A stretch of DNA of 64,000 bases from the NCBI GenBank assembly GCA_017507045.1, contig JAFWBP010000001.1, forward strand, positions 1-64,000, in the 5' to 3' direction. The stretch is from Clostridia bacterium. Lineage in GTDB: Bacteria > Bacillota > Clostridia > Christensenellales > Borkfalkiaceae. Below the pieces are notes generated by a model that saw nothing but the letters and a program-made list of their open reading frames with translations, ran no database searches and was not told the DNA's origin. A program made the translations under genes and the position numbers. Below are positions 50,001 to 59,511 of the stretch, piece by piece. Position 1 is the stretch's first letter; each line of letters starts with the position of its first letter.

Positions 50001-51690
50001 TTTTTCGCTCGTGAGGGCGCTCCTTCGAAAACAGCGGCAGGAGCGGCACTTTGCCTATGCGAAGGGAAACTTTGATGCGCTTGGCTTCTTCCTGCGGCTG
50101 GTGCTTGTGGGAATCTTCGTGGCGGTATTCGTGGTGTTCTTCGGGCAGTTCATGGAGATCTATCTCCAGCAACGCACGAATAATCTCCTTAACCCCGATG
50201 CGCGCCTCTACGAAATACTTACGTTTGCGTATCTCGTGATACTCGTTGCAATGACGTTCGGTGGCGTTTCCGCCATCACGCGTGAGATCTTCCTCGCCGA
50301 CGATATGAAGGTCTTTTCAGCGATGCCCGTGAGCGCAAAAACGCTCTTCGTTGCCAAGCTTATCACGATCTACCGCAGCCAGCTTCTCATTGGACTCCTT
50401 GCAGTATTCACGGTGAACGGCACGGCGCTTCTTCACTATCAGGCCGAGCTTTGGTTCTATCTCTCCTCGGTGGCGCTCTGCTTCGTGTTGCCGCTCATAT
50501 CCATCGCACTTGCTTCCATCATCGCATTGCCTTACTTTATGCTTCGGCAATACATCATGCCCCGCTTTGTGCTCATGTTCATCGTGATCACCTTCCTTGC
50601 GGCAATGGCAATTTGGCTATACTCTCTCCTTTTAGGCATGGTGGAACATATGCTCAGCGGGGATAGGGATTGGACGTACTTCTTCGATGAATCGGTAATG
50701 AACGTCATTCGCACGGCCGTCTCCTATTGCTATCCCGCAAACTGGATGGCGAGCTTGATTATGCAACGTAACGTTCTTACGTGCAGTATCGGCATCACGA
50801 TTCTCGTAGCAGTGTGTATTGCGATCACGATGCTTGTCATCGGCAATATTCTCACGCGCATCCTGCAATCGCGCATTTCGGGTGACGTGAACTTCATCTA
50901 TCCCGCACAGGATGTTGGCGAGCGGCAAACGACGACGGCCGCACTCCTAAAAAAGGAGTTCGTAATGATCTTCCGCACGCCTTCGTATATGTTCTCATAT
51001 TTCTCTGTTGCGCTGTTAATGCCGCTCATGACGTATTTCTGCATGAACGTGGCCGGCTCGCTCATCTCCTCAACCGTTGGCATAGCCTTCGATTTCAGCG
51101 TTGAGCTTGCAGTATTCTTAACGTTGCTCTTCTCGGCGCTCACGAACGTTTTCTGTTCCACAAACATCAGCAGAGAAGGTTCTATGCTCTACACGGTGAA
51201 AGCGTTGCCCGTGAGCCATGGGCAGTTCTTCTTCTCAAAGGTCATCTTCTGCATGCTCGTTACCGTCGTTTCGCAAACGATCTCGGCGATCGTGCTCGCG
51301 GCAACGGGCTACGTGAATTGGCTGGTGGCGCTCTTCCTGTTTGCGGTTGGCGTGGTATTTAGCTTCGCGCAGATCTGCTTTGCAACGCGCTACGATTTCA
51401 ATCACGCGCGCTTCTCTACGGAGGATGACGGCGAGATCAAAGAAGCCGGTAGTACCGCTTCTACCATCATCGTCTTGGGCATGGTAGTCTCATTTCTTAT
51501 CGGTATTGCCACGATCGTTGTGAAAATGGTGCTTTCCTTCAATGCCGGTGGAGAAACTGCTTCCTTCGATTACCTCACGTACCTGATCGTTGGCGGCAGC
51601 GTTATCTTCGTTGCGGCGCTTGCCTGCATCTACTTAGTCTTTAGGCTCAAGAGAAAATATTATGAGTTTAGCGGAGGAGGTCTTTTATGA
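49984..51690 (+). CDS. ABC-2-type permease, 568 residues
   Basis: A long polytopic protein with about 12 hydrophobic segments in two halves (residues ~30-290 and ~330-555), so one polypeptide may supply both transmembrane halves. The segment AITREIFLADDMKVFSAMPVSA and its later echo REGSMLYTVKALPVSHGQF are the coupling regions repeated in each half, typical of ABC-2 permeases acting on large substrates or regulating membrane proteases (EcsB-like). It starts inside the end of the ATPase gene and overlaps the next gene by 4 bp. The substrate is unknown. Confidence 0.88.
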   Translation: MKDKIDFSLVRALLRKQRQERHFAYAKGNFDALGFFLRLVLVGIFVAVFVVFFGQFMEIYLQQRTNNLLNPDARLYEILTFAYLVILVAMTFGGVSAITREIFLADDMKVFSAMPVSAKTLFVAKLITIYRSQLLIGLLAVFTVNGTALLHYQAELWFYLSSVALCFVLPLISIALASIIALPYFMLRQYIMPRFVLMFIVITFLAAMAIWLYSLLLGMVEHMLSGDRDWTYFFDESVMNVIRTAVSYCYPANWMASLIMQRNVLTCSIGITILVAVCIAITMLVIGNILTRILQSRISGDVNFIYPAQDVGERQTTTAALLKKEFVMIFRTPSYMFSYFSVALLMPLMTYFCMNVAGSLISSTVGIAFDFSVELAVFLTLLFSALTNVFCSTNISREGSMLYTVKALPVSHGQFFFSKVIFCMLVTVVSQTISAIVLAATGYVNWLVALFLFAVGVVFSFAQICFATRYDFNHARFSTEDDGEIKEAGSTASTIIVLGMVVSFLIGIATIVVKMVLSFNAGGETASFDYLTYLIVGGSVIFVAALACIYLVFRLKRKYYEFSGGGLL

Positions 51691-54600
51691 GAAAAAACGT
51701 TATCGCTCTCATGCTCGTTTTGCCTCTGCTCTTCATGTTTATCGTATACACGGCAACGAGCGGACTCAGCCTTGATACGGAGATCGCCGTTACAAGCATC
51801 TCCATTCTCGGTGCCGATGTAAACCGCACCGTCAGCATCGATCTTGCGGAGGAGCCCGAGTTCGTTATCGAGGTAGACGTGCAGCCCCGCCGCGCTTCCA
51901 ACCGCGATTACGATTACACCGTAACCCCTTACGATGAAAATTCGGAAACCGCCGAGGTGAAGGTGGAGAAGGGTGAGGATGGGCGAGATACCATTATCGC
52001 CAATTCCACGGGTATGGCACGCATCACCGTAACGAGCCGCAGCGGCGGTCACGTTGATTCGATCGTCGTGCGAGCCTATGCTTCCGGTACCTATGATTTT
52101 AACTTCTTCCTCTTTGCGGAAGGGGAAGAAGAGGGCGTGCTTGGAGACGACGTATTCGGCGTCTATTCCGCCACGGTTCCCGTGGGCAAATATGATTACA
52201 GCACGCAGGTTTTGCCTTCCGGCTACATGAGCCCCCGCATTGCAGTTTCGGAAGAGGGACAGGGCGGTGCCGTCGTCGACGCAGCAGCCGGTACCATTCT
52301 TTTCCCGTATGTGGGCAAAGAGGTGTTCACGGTCACCATTCCCAATCCCAACAACCCCCAAAAGGAAATTTCCAAAAAGGTAGAGCTAAACGTAACCGCT
52401 GAAGCGCTCGAAGAAGAAGCTTTCCTCGTGAACGGAAACGTTCTTTCCGATTCGGTTGACGATCCAAACAACACGATCGATCTGGGTACGATCTCCGCGA
52501 GCGGCGAACAGGCGCGTGCGGAAAGTACCTCGCTCTACGTGCAAACGAACAGTGAAGAGATAGCCGTCGACGTAGGCACAACGGGAATCGAATATGAAAT
52601 CGTTCCCATCGGAAAGGGGCAGTACCGCGTTGATCTCACGTTCGCGACCGTTGATGATAAGCAGAGTATCGTGCTTACGAGCGGCGAAACCTCGCGCACG
52701 GTGAACTTCAATTTCACGGCTTTCTCCTTCGCAATCAAAACGGATATCGGCCAAGAAGAGGGCGGCGATGCAATGATGGAAATTAATTCCACAACGCTTC
52801 TTTTGAACACGCCCATCTCCTTCAGCGCCGTTCCTGAAACCACGCTGTCCGGCGTCGTGTATCTGTGGGAAATTCTTACTCCCATGGGCGCGCTTCTCCC
52901 GCCGCAGGATTACGCAGATACCCTTCAAATTGAAATCAATGCAGATGGCTCCGTTTGCACGATCACACCCAGAGCGTACACAAGCTTCATTCTGCGTGCA
53001 CAGGCGGCCTTCCGCCTCGATGATTCGCAGGATCCGCCTACGGCAGAGAACAGCAGTGCATACAGCGATGTGCAAGCCGAGAGGATCTCGCTCAGCGTGA
53101 TCCGTCAAGTGGCGCAGATCCAGATCGTAGAGGGCAATAATAAGGCGTTCACGAGCCTTGGCGGCACACTCGCAATTGCAGGATCTCGCTATGAAGGCAG
53201 TGGAAGCGCACTGAAAACGGTTGCGAATACCTATGCGCTGAACATTCTCGCTTACGATGGGCAAGGGCAGCAGATTTCCGGAATTTCCGATCTCGATCTC
53301 ATCTCGTCGAATGAAAATTTCGCTACAGTGGATAGTTTCGGCGTTCTCACGCCCGGAATTACATCGGGATCCGTTACCATCACTGCCGCATGGAAGGGCA
53401 ACGATAGATTCCAGGCAGATCGCCCCGTTCGCGCATCCATTACGTTTGATATCGCCCGTTTTGCATACGAGGTACGTACGAGCGAACAGATCTTGCATGC
53501 AATGGGGCAGAACAGAGAGGTCGTGCTCGGTGCCGATATCATGCTCGGAACGAATGCTACGGGCGGCAAGCTTGCCTTAGAAGAGCTCCGCGCAATGCTC
53601 GCGCAGCATAGGATGCGCTCCACCTACAACACGGAGTTCTATAAGAACAATCCCAACCTCTCCATTGATGATGCCTACGTCAACTACGTGCTTGAATTCA
53701 CGAACAACGTTTACGGCAACGGCTATACCATCAACGCCGAATACTTTACCAACGCAGTGGATTCCACGGGCGCACCGCAACTCTTCAAGGGGCCGCTTGA
53801 TCTCGTCAGCGCCGGTGCAACCGGAATTTCCGCTTCCGTTGCCGCACAGGATAATATCGCATATCTTTGCAGAACGAACAATATCACGCTCTACAACGTT
53901 GAGCTTCTCGGTTGTAGCGATAGTTCGCTTGAAACAGAAAACGGCACCTACGATCTTACCAAGCTCAACAACATGGGCACCACGTTGGAGATCAATGCAG
54001 ATGTGAACGTTATCAACTGCCGTATCCGAAACGGAAGGAATGTGGTGCGCGTGTACGGCGGCAATCGCGACGGTAGCAGGTATTTCATTGAGAGCCTCAA
54101 CGAAATTGATGCACAGAACGGCGTCAGCAACGATCGTATCAACGTCAACATTGAGGGCTGTATTATCACGCAGGGCAGAGAGTTCCTCGTAAAGGTTGGC
54201 ACGAACCGCGCGCTCCGTGCGAGTACGCTTGCCGGCTCCGATCCGATGGAACCCTACCTCGGCATTGCGGGCACGGTATATGAGAATCCCGGTAGCGGGC
54301 ACCGTACCAACGATGCGCTTCTTTCTGATGAAGAGTTCTACAAGATGTTCGTGATGACCGATCTCACGATCGCAGATAGCGTGCTCGAAACGAGCGGACT
54401 CTTCTCCATCGGTGTTGAGAGCAATTTCGCAGGCATGCTGCTCTATGAAACGCTCGATGAGCGAATTCCTTGGGGGGGCACGGGTGGCACCTCGTTCGCA
54501 TCTGTCCTTCGCCTTAAGGGCGATGTGCGCCTTTACGATTGGAAGAACCTCGGGCTTGTGGATAGTAGCACGCTGATCGAGGTGGATGCAGGTGCGGAAG

Positions 54601-55034
54601 CAAACGAACTCTTCGCCGGCCTCCAGCTTGATATCGCGGCGATGATCAATCTCGTAACCGATCTTTCTCCCGAAGCTTATAACCTCATTGAGGAGCGCGA
54701 GGAGGTGCAGTACGTGCACGGTGGCATCGCCTTCTACGGCGGCGGAAGAAACTATTCCATGTTCGATATCTCCGAGCTCAATGCGGAATATAAAAACGGA
54801 TTCACCACACAAGACGGTGCACTCACAGAGTACTACGTAAATATCGGCATTCTCGCGCAGAGCTCCGATACCACGTTACAGCTATTGGGGCAGGTCCTTC
54901 CGTATGCGGCAGGCACGCAGGATTTCCGCTTCTATATGTACAGCGCGGATTGCGCCAACAACTATGATAAGCAGCTCAAGGATGCGAAGGAAGGAACGAA
55001 ATATATCGGTGTAAAACCGGTTGAAAGATTTTAA
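51687..55034 (+). CDS. Anchored beta-rich surface protein
   Basis: 1,115 residues. An N-terminal hydrophobic segment (residues ~5-27) directs export or anchors it. Beta-sandwich-like and Big-type segments follow (SGVTITAAWKGND-type blocks near residues ~545-590). Residues ~600-1000 look like a parallel beta-helix (INAEYFTNAV, NNITLYNVELLGCSDS, VNIEGCIITQGREF, DLTIADSVLETSG). It belongs to no family I can name. The ATG overlaps the permease stop, so stoichiometric co-expression with the ABC transporter is expected; it may be the extracytoplasmic partner or the cargo. A perfect terminator follows. Confidence 0.8.
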   Translation: MRKNVIALMLVLPLLFMFIVYTATSGLSLDTEIAVTSISILGADVNRTVSIDLAEEPEFVIEVDVQPRRASNRDYDYTVTPYDENSETAEVKVEKGEDGRDTIIANSTGMARITVTSRSGGHVDSIVVRAYASGTYDFNFFLFAEGEEEGVLGDDVFGVYSATVPVGKYDYSTQVLPSGYMSPRIAVSEEGQGGAVVDAAAGTILFPYVGKEVFTVTIPNPNNPQKEISKKVELNVTAEALEEEAFLVNGNVLSDSVDDPNNTIDLGTISASGEQARAESTSLYVQTNSEEIAVDVGTTGIEYEIVPIGKGQYRVDLTFATVDDKQSIVLTSGETSRTVNFNFTAFSFAIKTDIGQEEGGDAMMEINSTTLLLNTPISFSAVPETTLSGVVYLWEILTPMGALLPPQDYADTLQIEINADGSVCTITPRAYTSFILRAQAAFRLDDSQDPPTAENSSAYSDVQAERISLSVIRQVAQIQIVEGNNKAFTSLGGTLAIAGSRYEGSGSALKTVANTYALNILAYDGQGQQISGISDLDLISSNENFATVDSFGVLTPGITSGSVTITAAWKGNDRFQADRPVRASITFDIARFAYEVRTSEQILHAMGQNREVVLGADIMLGTNATGGKLALEELRAMLAQHRMRSTYNTEFYKNNPNLSIDDAYVNYVLEFTNNVYGNGYTINAEYFTNAVDSTGAPQLFKGPLDLVSAGATGISASVAAQDNIAYLCRTNNITLYNVELLGCSDSSLETENGTYDLTKLNNMGTTLEINADVNVINCRIRNGRNVVRVYGGNRDGSRYFIESLNEIDAQNGVSNDRINVNIEGCIITQGREFLVKVGTNRALRASTLAGSDPMEPYLGIAGTVYENPGSGHRTNDALLSDEEFYKMFVMTDLTIADSVLETSGLFSIGVESNFAGMLLYETLDERIPWGGTGGTSFASVLRLKGDVRLYDWKNLGLVDSSTLIEVDAGAEANELFAGLQLDIAAMINLVTDLSPEAYNLIEEREEVQYVHGGIAFYGGGRNYSMFDISELNAEYKNGFTTQDGALTEYYVNIGILAQSSDTTLQLLGQVLPYAAGTQDFRFYMYSADCANNYDKQLKDAKEGTKYIGVKPVERF

Positions 55035-55042
55035 TGAGCCAA

Positions 55043-55086
55043 GAAAAGCGCCGCGCGGCAATCTGCCGCGCGGCGCTTTTCTTTCT
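55043..55086 (+). terminator. Terminator of the ABC operon
   Basis: AAAAGCGCCGCGCGGC and its perfect complement around a 5-nt loop, followed by TTTTCTTTCTTCTT. Confidence 0.93.
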
Positions 55087-55132
55087 TCTTGAAAAATTTC
55101 CAAAAGTTTTCTATTATTTTTTCCACAATGCC

Positions 55133-55161
55133 TTGACAAGTTTTCCCGAAAGTGTTAATAT
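55133..55161 (+). promoter_or_regulatory. Promoter of the SdpR-like repressor
   Basis: TTGACA (55133-55138), 17-bp spacer, TAATAT (55156-55161). Confidence 0.85.
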
Positions 55162-55180
55162 TTAGATAATCATCGAAATA
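55159..55180. promoter_or_regulatory. Putative ArsR-family operator
   Basis: A 22-bp imperfect palindrome, left half TATTTAGATAA and right half TCATCGAAATA, 18 of 22 positions symmetric. It overlaps the -10 end and the transcription start, so binding of the encoded repressor would shut its own promoter. Confidence 0.6.
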
Positions 55181-55196
55181 CGGAGGAAGAAGCCTT

Positions 55197-55454
55197 ATGA
55201 TGGACGTGTGGGGAGCACTTGCGGATAAAACGCGCCGGGAAATTCTCGATCTGCTCAAAGGGCGCCCGTACACGGCAGGGGAGATTGCAGATCAGTTTTC
55301 TCTCTCGGCAGCCACGGTCTCGCACCATCTTTCTGTACTCCGTGAGAGCAAGCTTGTAAACACAACGCGCCGTGCACAAACGATTATCTATTCGCTGAAC
55401 GTGCGCATTTTAAGGCAGCTCATGAATGGGCTCGCCGAGTTTCTGAATAGCTGA
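55197..55454 (+). CDS. ArsR-family autorepressor (SdpR-like)
   Basis: 85 residues. The winged helix is compact: WGALADKTRREILDLLKGRP, then AGEIADQFSLSAATVSHHLSVLRESKLV and the wing RAQTIIYSLN. There are no cysteines or metal motif. The sequence start and size resemble SdpR/YvbA repressors, which respond to membrane partners rather than metals; no SdpI-like gene lies beside it. GGAGG precedes the ATG. A palindrome in its promoter suggests autoregulation. Confidence 0.87.
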   Translation: MMDVWGALADKTRREILDLLKGRPYTAGEIADQFSLSAATVSHHLSVLRESKLVNTTRRAQTIIYSLNVRILRQLMNGLAEFLNS

Positions 55455-55472
55455 AAGGCATTTTGCAATGCG

Positions 55473-55497
55473 AAAACACACCCTCGGGTGTGTTTTT
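55473..55497 (+). terminator. Terminator after the repressor
   Basis: AAAACACACCC-TC-GGGTGTGTTTTT. Confidence 0.9.
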
Positions 55498-55597
55498 AAA
55501 AATTTTTCAAAAATATTTTACGAAAAACTATCCCAAAAAGCAAAAAGTGTGATAAGATAGGGAATGATTGGGCGGTTTTTCGCCATGGCGGGAATTT

Positions 55598-57961
55598 ATG
55601 AAAGAAAAGGGAAAAATTCATGAGCGGTTGAGCCCGAAAAAGCTTGCCGATAAGAATTGGTATCTCTCCCTACTCGAAGAGGGGGAGCAATTTGCGTATG
55701 AAGAGGAGCACTTAAGGCTCGTACTCGTGGCGCTCAAAGTGCTCCACATCTCCCGTATCACCAAGAAGATCCGCGAGGCGAAGGCGGAAATTGAGCGGCT
55801 ACGCACGCAAGAGAACTATGCGGCAGAGGATTATCGTCGTCTTTTGGAAAAGAATGCGGAGGTCGCCGCGGAAACGAAGAAGCTAAATACATTCCGTCCC
55901 TTTTTTACGGAACCGTATTTTGCGAGAATGGATGTCGTAGATGATGCCGAGGGCTATAATAGCTACTACATTGGAAAGAAAGGGGACGTCAATCTTGAGA
56001 TCGTTGATTGGCGTGCTCCGCTTGCAGTTCGCTACTATCAGAAGAGCCGTGTCAATTTCTCAATCAACGAATACAACTATCGCACAGTGCTGCGCCGCGC
56101 GCTTTCTGTGAGAAGCGGCAAGCTCCTCGATTTCAAGAACGAATACCTCTCCGTTAAGAACGAACTCACCTCCGAGGAGATTGGCGGAAGGGATGAAGAG
56201 ATCCTTTTCGATCCCTATCTGCGCAGTATTATCAAAAGCAGAAAGGATGACGTGGGCATTCGGGATATCATCCAAACCATTCAGGAACAGCAGTTTGATA
56301 TCATCACCCGTCCCGAACGGGAAAGCTTTGTATTGCAGGGCTGTGCCGGAAGCGGTAAAACGATGATCCTGCTTCACCGATTGAGCTACCTCATGTATAA
56401 CAACGAGGCACTTCGCCCGCGCGATGTGCTTGTGATCACGCCTTCCGATTCCTTCAACGCCTTTATTGATGAGCTCTCACAGGTGCTCGAGTTGCAACGT
56501 GTGAGCACGGTAACGCTAAAAAACTATTTCTTCCGAGCGCTAAAAAATGAAGGGATCGATCTTGAGACCCGCCTTACCGGAGAGCGAGAAGAGCGGGAAT
56601 ATCTCACCTATCTCTATTCAGAGCGCTTTTTGCACGATGTTGCAAAGCAGATTGCGAAAATTTATAACGGTGTGTATGGGCTTGTTGCGGGAGAGGAATG
56701 CCGAGAGGTTTCTCAGCGCATCCTTTCCGAATGTGCCGCGAGAAGGGAGGGCTTTACACGCGTAAAGAACTCTTCCACGCGCGTGCGGCGCGCCGTTCTT
56801 GGCGAGATGAAGGAGAGCAAGGAGGATGGGTTCTACTTCACCAAGCCTTTTCGCAGCCTTATGGGCGCCTTCATGCAGGTGGAGGATTTTCTTTCCTACG
56901 CGCTGAACGAGCCGCCCAGATCGCCCGATTATTTTTTCCGCCAATTCACGGAATTTTATCGTTGCGCACACTATATTTCCGCAAACGGAACGAAAATCTT
57001 CAAAGAGGCGGTGGAGGATCTTCTAAAGCTTGGAGAAACGATCGATCGCGAGATCTTCGATCTGAAACGGTACCGTTTAAGAAAGGGCAGCGAAGAGGTT
57101 TACACCTATGCAGAACGCATCGCGCGCCGTGAGGAGCTTAAGGAAGAAGCAAAGCGTATCGAAGCCATTATTGCGGACATGGATGGTGGATTAGAGCTCT
57201 TCCGCGAATTTTTCGCCGTGATGCGCCTCACTGGTCACTGCGCTGAACTCGGCAAATGCAAGGATGCCGTGGATATTGCGCGGTGGCTGTATCGCGAAAC
57301 GGTAAAGAAATATAAGAATAAGTACGGTATGAAGGGGATCTATCCCTCCGATGGCTATGCGCTCTGCCAAGTGCTTGCCGAAGCAGGAAGGCAGCTCACG
57401 CCCAGGTATGGGCTCGTATTTATTGATGAGGGTCAAGATATCTCAGAAGGAGAGTATGCACTTCTCAAAAAGATCCATTCCGACGCGGCGTTCAACGTTT
57501 TTGGAGACCTTCAGCAGAATATCACGCGTTGGCGGGGCGTGAAGGCTTGGAATGCACTCGACTGCCCTGTGTATACCCTCAAACAGAATTATCGCAACAC
57601 CAACGAAATCGTTGATTTCGTTTCGGGGGTGTTGGATTTGGATATGCTTCCCATTGGCCTTCACGGAGAGCCCGTGGCACACATCAAGATCCGCCAAATA
57701 TCCTCCTTCTTCCGCGGAAAGCACGGGCTTAAGGCTGTTATCGCGAAAGAGGAGTACCTCCCGCTCTTTCAAAAGCGCGGTTTCCGCTTGCTTTCGGATA
57801 CGGGCAAGCTATCAAAAACGCATACCAACGTGATGACCGTTTACGAAAGTAAAGGTCTTGAATTTTCAGCGGTGGCGGTGTATGATAGGGGCATGTCTGA
57901 GCATGAGAAGTACATTGCCTATACCCGTGCCCTTGCCTCGCTCGCCGTATTGGAGGATTAG
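55598..57961 (+). CDS. helD: HelD-like superfamily 1 helicase
   Basis: 787 residues from ATG 55598. A long N-terminal coiled coil (residues ~45-105, rich in KIREAKAEIERL) would reach into the RNA polymerase secondary channel. Then comes Walker A VLQGCAGSGKTMILLHRLSYL, a central insertion, Walker B GLVFIDEGQDIS, motif III NVFGDLQQNITRW and motif VI-like IAYTRALASLAVL. HelD removes and recycles stalled RNA polymerase; its homologues protect it from rifamycins in actinobacteria. A TTG at 55568 is a possible longer start with no better ribosome site. Confidence 0.87.
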   Translation: MKEKGKIHERLSPKKLADKNWYLSLLEEGEQFAYEEEHLRLVLVALKVLHISRITKKIREAKAEIERLRTQENYAAEDYRRLLEKNAEVAAETKKLNTFRPFFTEPYFARMDVVDDAEGYNSYYIGKKGDVNLEIVDWRAPLAVRYYQKSRVNFSINEYNYRTVLRRALSVRSGKLLDFKNEYLSVKNELTSEEIGGRDEEILFDPYLRSIIKSRKDDVGIRDIIQTIQEQQFDIITRPERESFVLQGCAGSGKTMILLHRLSYLMYNNEALRPRDVLVITPSDSFNAFIDELSQVLELQRVSTVTLKNYFFRALKNEGIDLETRLTGEREEREYLTYLYSERFLHDVAKQIAKIYNGVYGLVAGEECREVSQRILSECAARREGFTRVKNSSTRVRRAVLGEMKESKEDGFYFTKPFRSLMGAFMQVEDFLSYALNEPPRSPDYFFRQFTEFYRCAHYISANGTKIFKEAVEDLLKLGETIDREIFDLKRYRLRKGSEEVYTYAERIARREELKEEAKRIEAIIADMDGGLELFREFFAVMRLTGHCAELGKCKDAVDIARWLYRETVKKYKNKYGMKGIYPSDGYALCQVLAEAGRQLTPRYGLVFIDEGQDISEGEYALLKKIHSDAAFNVFGDLQQNITRWRGVKAWNALDCPVYTLKQNYRNTNEIVDFVSGVLDLDMLPIGLHGEPVAHIKIRQISSFFRGKHGLKAVIAKEEYLPLFQKRGFRLLSDTGKLSKTHTNVMTVYESKGLEFSAVAVYDRGMSEHEKYIAYTRALASLAVLED

Positions 57962-58010
57962 AAAGCCGCGCTCCGGGCTTTTACGAGGCATGCTCTCATT
58001 TGGGTGCAAC

Positions 58011-58679
58011 ATGAAAGATATCTTTTTGCTTGATATGGATGAAACTTTGCTTGATTTTTTAAAAGCAGAGGAAGAAAATTTTCTGTGGGCGCTGCACCGC
58101 TTTGGCGTTCAAACGGATGCGCGCACCTATCCCCGTTTTCACGAAATCAACGATGGTCTATGGAAAATGCTGGAACGGGGCGAGATCGCGCGTGCGGAAA
58201 TCAATTACCGCCGCTTTGAGCTTTTATTTCAGGAATTCGGCTACCGTGCAGATTTTAAGGCGGTTGCAAGTGCTTATTTCAAACACTTTGAAGAAGTTTG
58301 CTATCCCTATCCCGGCGCAATCGTATTTCTAAAAGCGCTCAAAGAAAGGGGGAGAACGTATATCGTCACGAACGGCTCGAAGCCCATTCAAGAGCGGCAC
58401 ATTGCAGACGCAGGATTTTTATCGCTCATTGAGGGCGCGTTTATTTCGGAAGACGTTGGCTTCAATAAGCCTTCAAAAGAATACGCAGATTACGTAAAGG
58501 CCAACATCGAGGGCTTTGAAAACAGCCGTGCCGTTTGGATTGGTGATAGCCTTACTTCAGACATGGTGTGCGCACAAAACGCGCAAGTAGATTTTATTCT
58601 CTATTCCCCCACGGGAAGGCCGCAAGGCTACGGGGGCGAGTTGGCAAGAAATTACGATGAGCTTTTGCAGCTTTTATAA
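58011..58679 (+). CDS. HAD hydrolase, YjjG-like
   Basis: 222 residues. HAD motif I LLDMDETLLDF (the second acidic residue is Glu, as in some nucleotidases), helical cap domain, motif II IVTNGS, motif III Lys in DVGFNKPSKE and motif IV WIGDSLTSDM. The pattern fits the YjjG/YfnB group of nucleotide 5'-phosphatases. ATG 58011 has a weak GGGTG nearby; an ATG at 57990 sits too close to its GAGG. It lies 49 bp after helD, probably the same transcript. Confidence 0.85.
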   Translation: MKDIFLLDMDETLLDFLKAEEENFLWALHRFGVQTDARTYPRFHEINDGLWKMLERGEIARAEINYRRFELLFQEFGYRADFKAVASAYFKHFEEVCYPYPGAIVFLKALKERGRTYIVTNGSKPIQERHIADAGFLSLIEGAFISEDVGFNKPSKEYADYVKANIEGFENSRAVWIGDSLTSDMVCAQNAQVDFILYSPTGRPQGYGGELARNYDELLQLL

Positions 58680-58686
58680 CCAAAAA

Positions 58687-58722
58687 TAAACGCCCCTGCG
58701 GAAAATTCCGCAGGGGCGTTCC
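58687..58722. terminator. Terminator between convergent genes
   Basis: AACGCCCCTGCGGAA and its complement around AA. Read leftwards it is followed by TTTATTTTTGG, the stronger T tract, so it mainly serves rubrerythrin. Confidence 0.87.
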
Positions 58723-58730
58723 TATGATAA

Positions 58731-59276
58731 TTAATAGTTATCCTTTTTAATTTCGAAGTATGCTTGCGGGTGGAAGCAAACGGGGCAAACTGCGGGAGCG
58801 TTGGTGCCAACCACGATGTGTCCGCAATTTCTGCACTCCCAAACCATCACGCCGCTTCTTTCAAAGACCTGCTTCATCTCAATATTGTTGAGCAGTGCTC
58901 TATAACGCTCCTCGTGCGCCTTCTCAATCGCCGCAACGCCGCGGAACTGCGCCGCAAGCGCCGTGAAGCCTTCCTCTTCGGCTTCCCTTGCCATGCGATC
59001 GTACATATCCGTCCACTCAGCGTTCTCGCCCAGGGCGGCTGCAAGCAGGTTTTCTTCCGTGGTGCCCAGCTCGCCGAGCGCCTTGAACCAAAGCTTTGCG
59101 TGCTCTTTCTCGTTTTCAGCCGTTTTCAAAAACAGCTCTGCGATCTGCTCGTAGCCGTTCTTCTTCGCAACGGAAGCAAAATATGTATACTTGTTTCTCG
59201 CCTGCGATTCGCCTGCGAATGCCTCCCATAAATTCTTTTCCGTTTTTGTTCCCGCATAGGGATTCTTCTTTTCCAT
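58731..59276 (-). CDS. rbr: Rubrerythrin
   Basis: 181 residues. The N-terminal four-helix di-iron domain has [26 protein letters not shown] and [12 protein letters not shown], giving the Glu/His ligands. The C-terminal rubredoxin-like site is [10 protein letters not shown] ... [13 protein letters not shown]. It reduces hydrogen peroxide to water in anaerobes using electrons from NADH via rubredoxin; the flavin reductase-rubredoxin fusion at 7.7 kb could be a donor, though this is inference. ATG 59276 follows ACGGAGG; a longer frame would run through the promoter. No PerR-type box is seen. Confidence 0.95.
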   Translation of the reverse strand: MEKKNPYAGTKTEKNLWEAFAGESQARNKYTYFASVAKKNGYEQIAELFLKTAENEKEHAKLWFKALGELGTTEENLLAAALGENAEWTDMYDRMAREAEEEGFTALAAQFRGVAAIEKAHEERYRALLNNIEMKQVFERSGVMVWECRNCGHIVVGTNAPAVCPVCFHPQAYFEIKKDNY

Positions 59277-59316
59277 AATCAATGTCCTCCGTGTTATTGG
59301 GCCATTGCCCAAAAAT

Positions 59317-59345
59317 AGCATAACATGAAATGCCGGATTTGTCAA
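59317..59345 (-). promoter_or_regulatory. Promoter of rubrerythrin
   Basis: On the minus strand TTGACA (59340-59345), 17-bp spacer, TATGCT (59317-59322). GGGC-AATG-GCCC in the leader is a short hairpin. Confidence 0.82.
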
Positions 59346-59448
59346 GATATAGTTTAAAAAATTTACGCAAGAGTTTCGCGAATGGAACCATGGCGCATAT
59401 TTACCGAAAAAGGTCTGAGCGCGCAAACCACAAAATCCTGTGAAATGC

Positions 59449-59478
59449 TTTACAAGTACCCACAATTTATGGTATAAT
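59449..59478 (+). promoter_or_regulatory. Promoter of the topoisomerase genes
   Basis: TTTACA (59449-59454), 18-bp spacer, TATAAT (59473-59478), then GAGGT before the ATG. Confidence 0.8.
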
Positions 59479-59511
59479 TGATTTGATATATCGACATTTT
59501 ACGAGGTAGCC

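Noticed and set aside
51000-55034. Sortase anchoring of the beta-helix protein
   Set aside because: No LPxTG, hydrophobic tail or basic end is present at the C-terminus (it ends GVKPVERF).
59281-59345. PerR box in the rubrerythrin promoter
   Set aside because: The only symmetric element is GGGC-AATG-GCCC in the leader, which does not resemble TTATAATNATTATAA.
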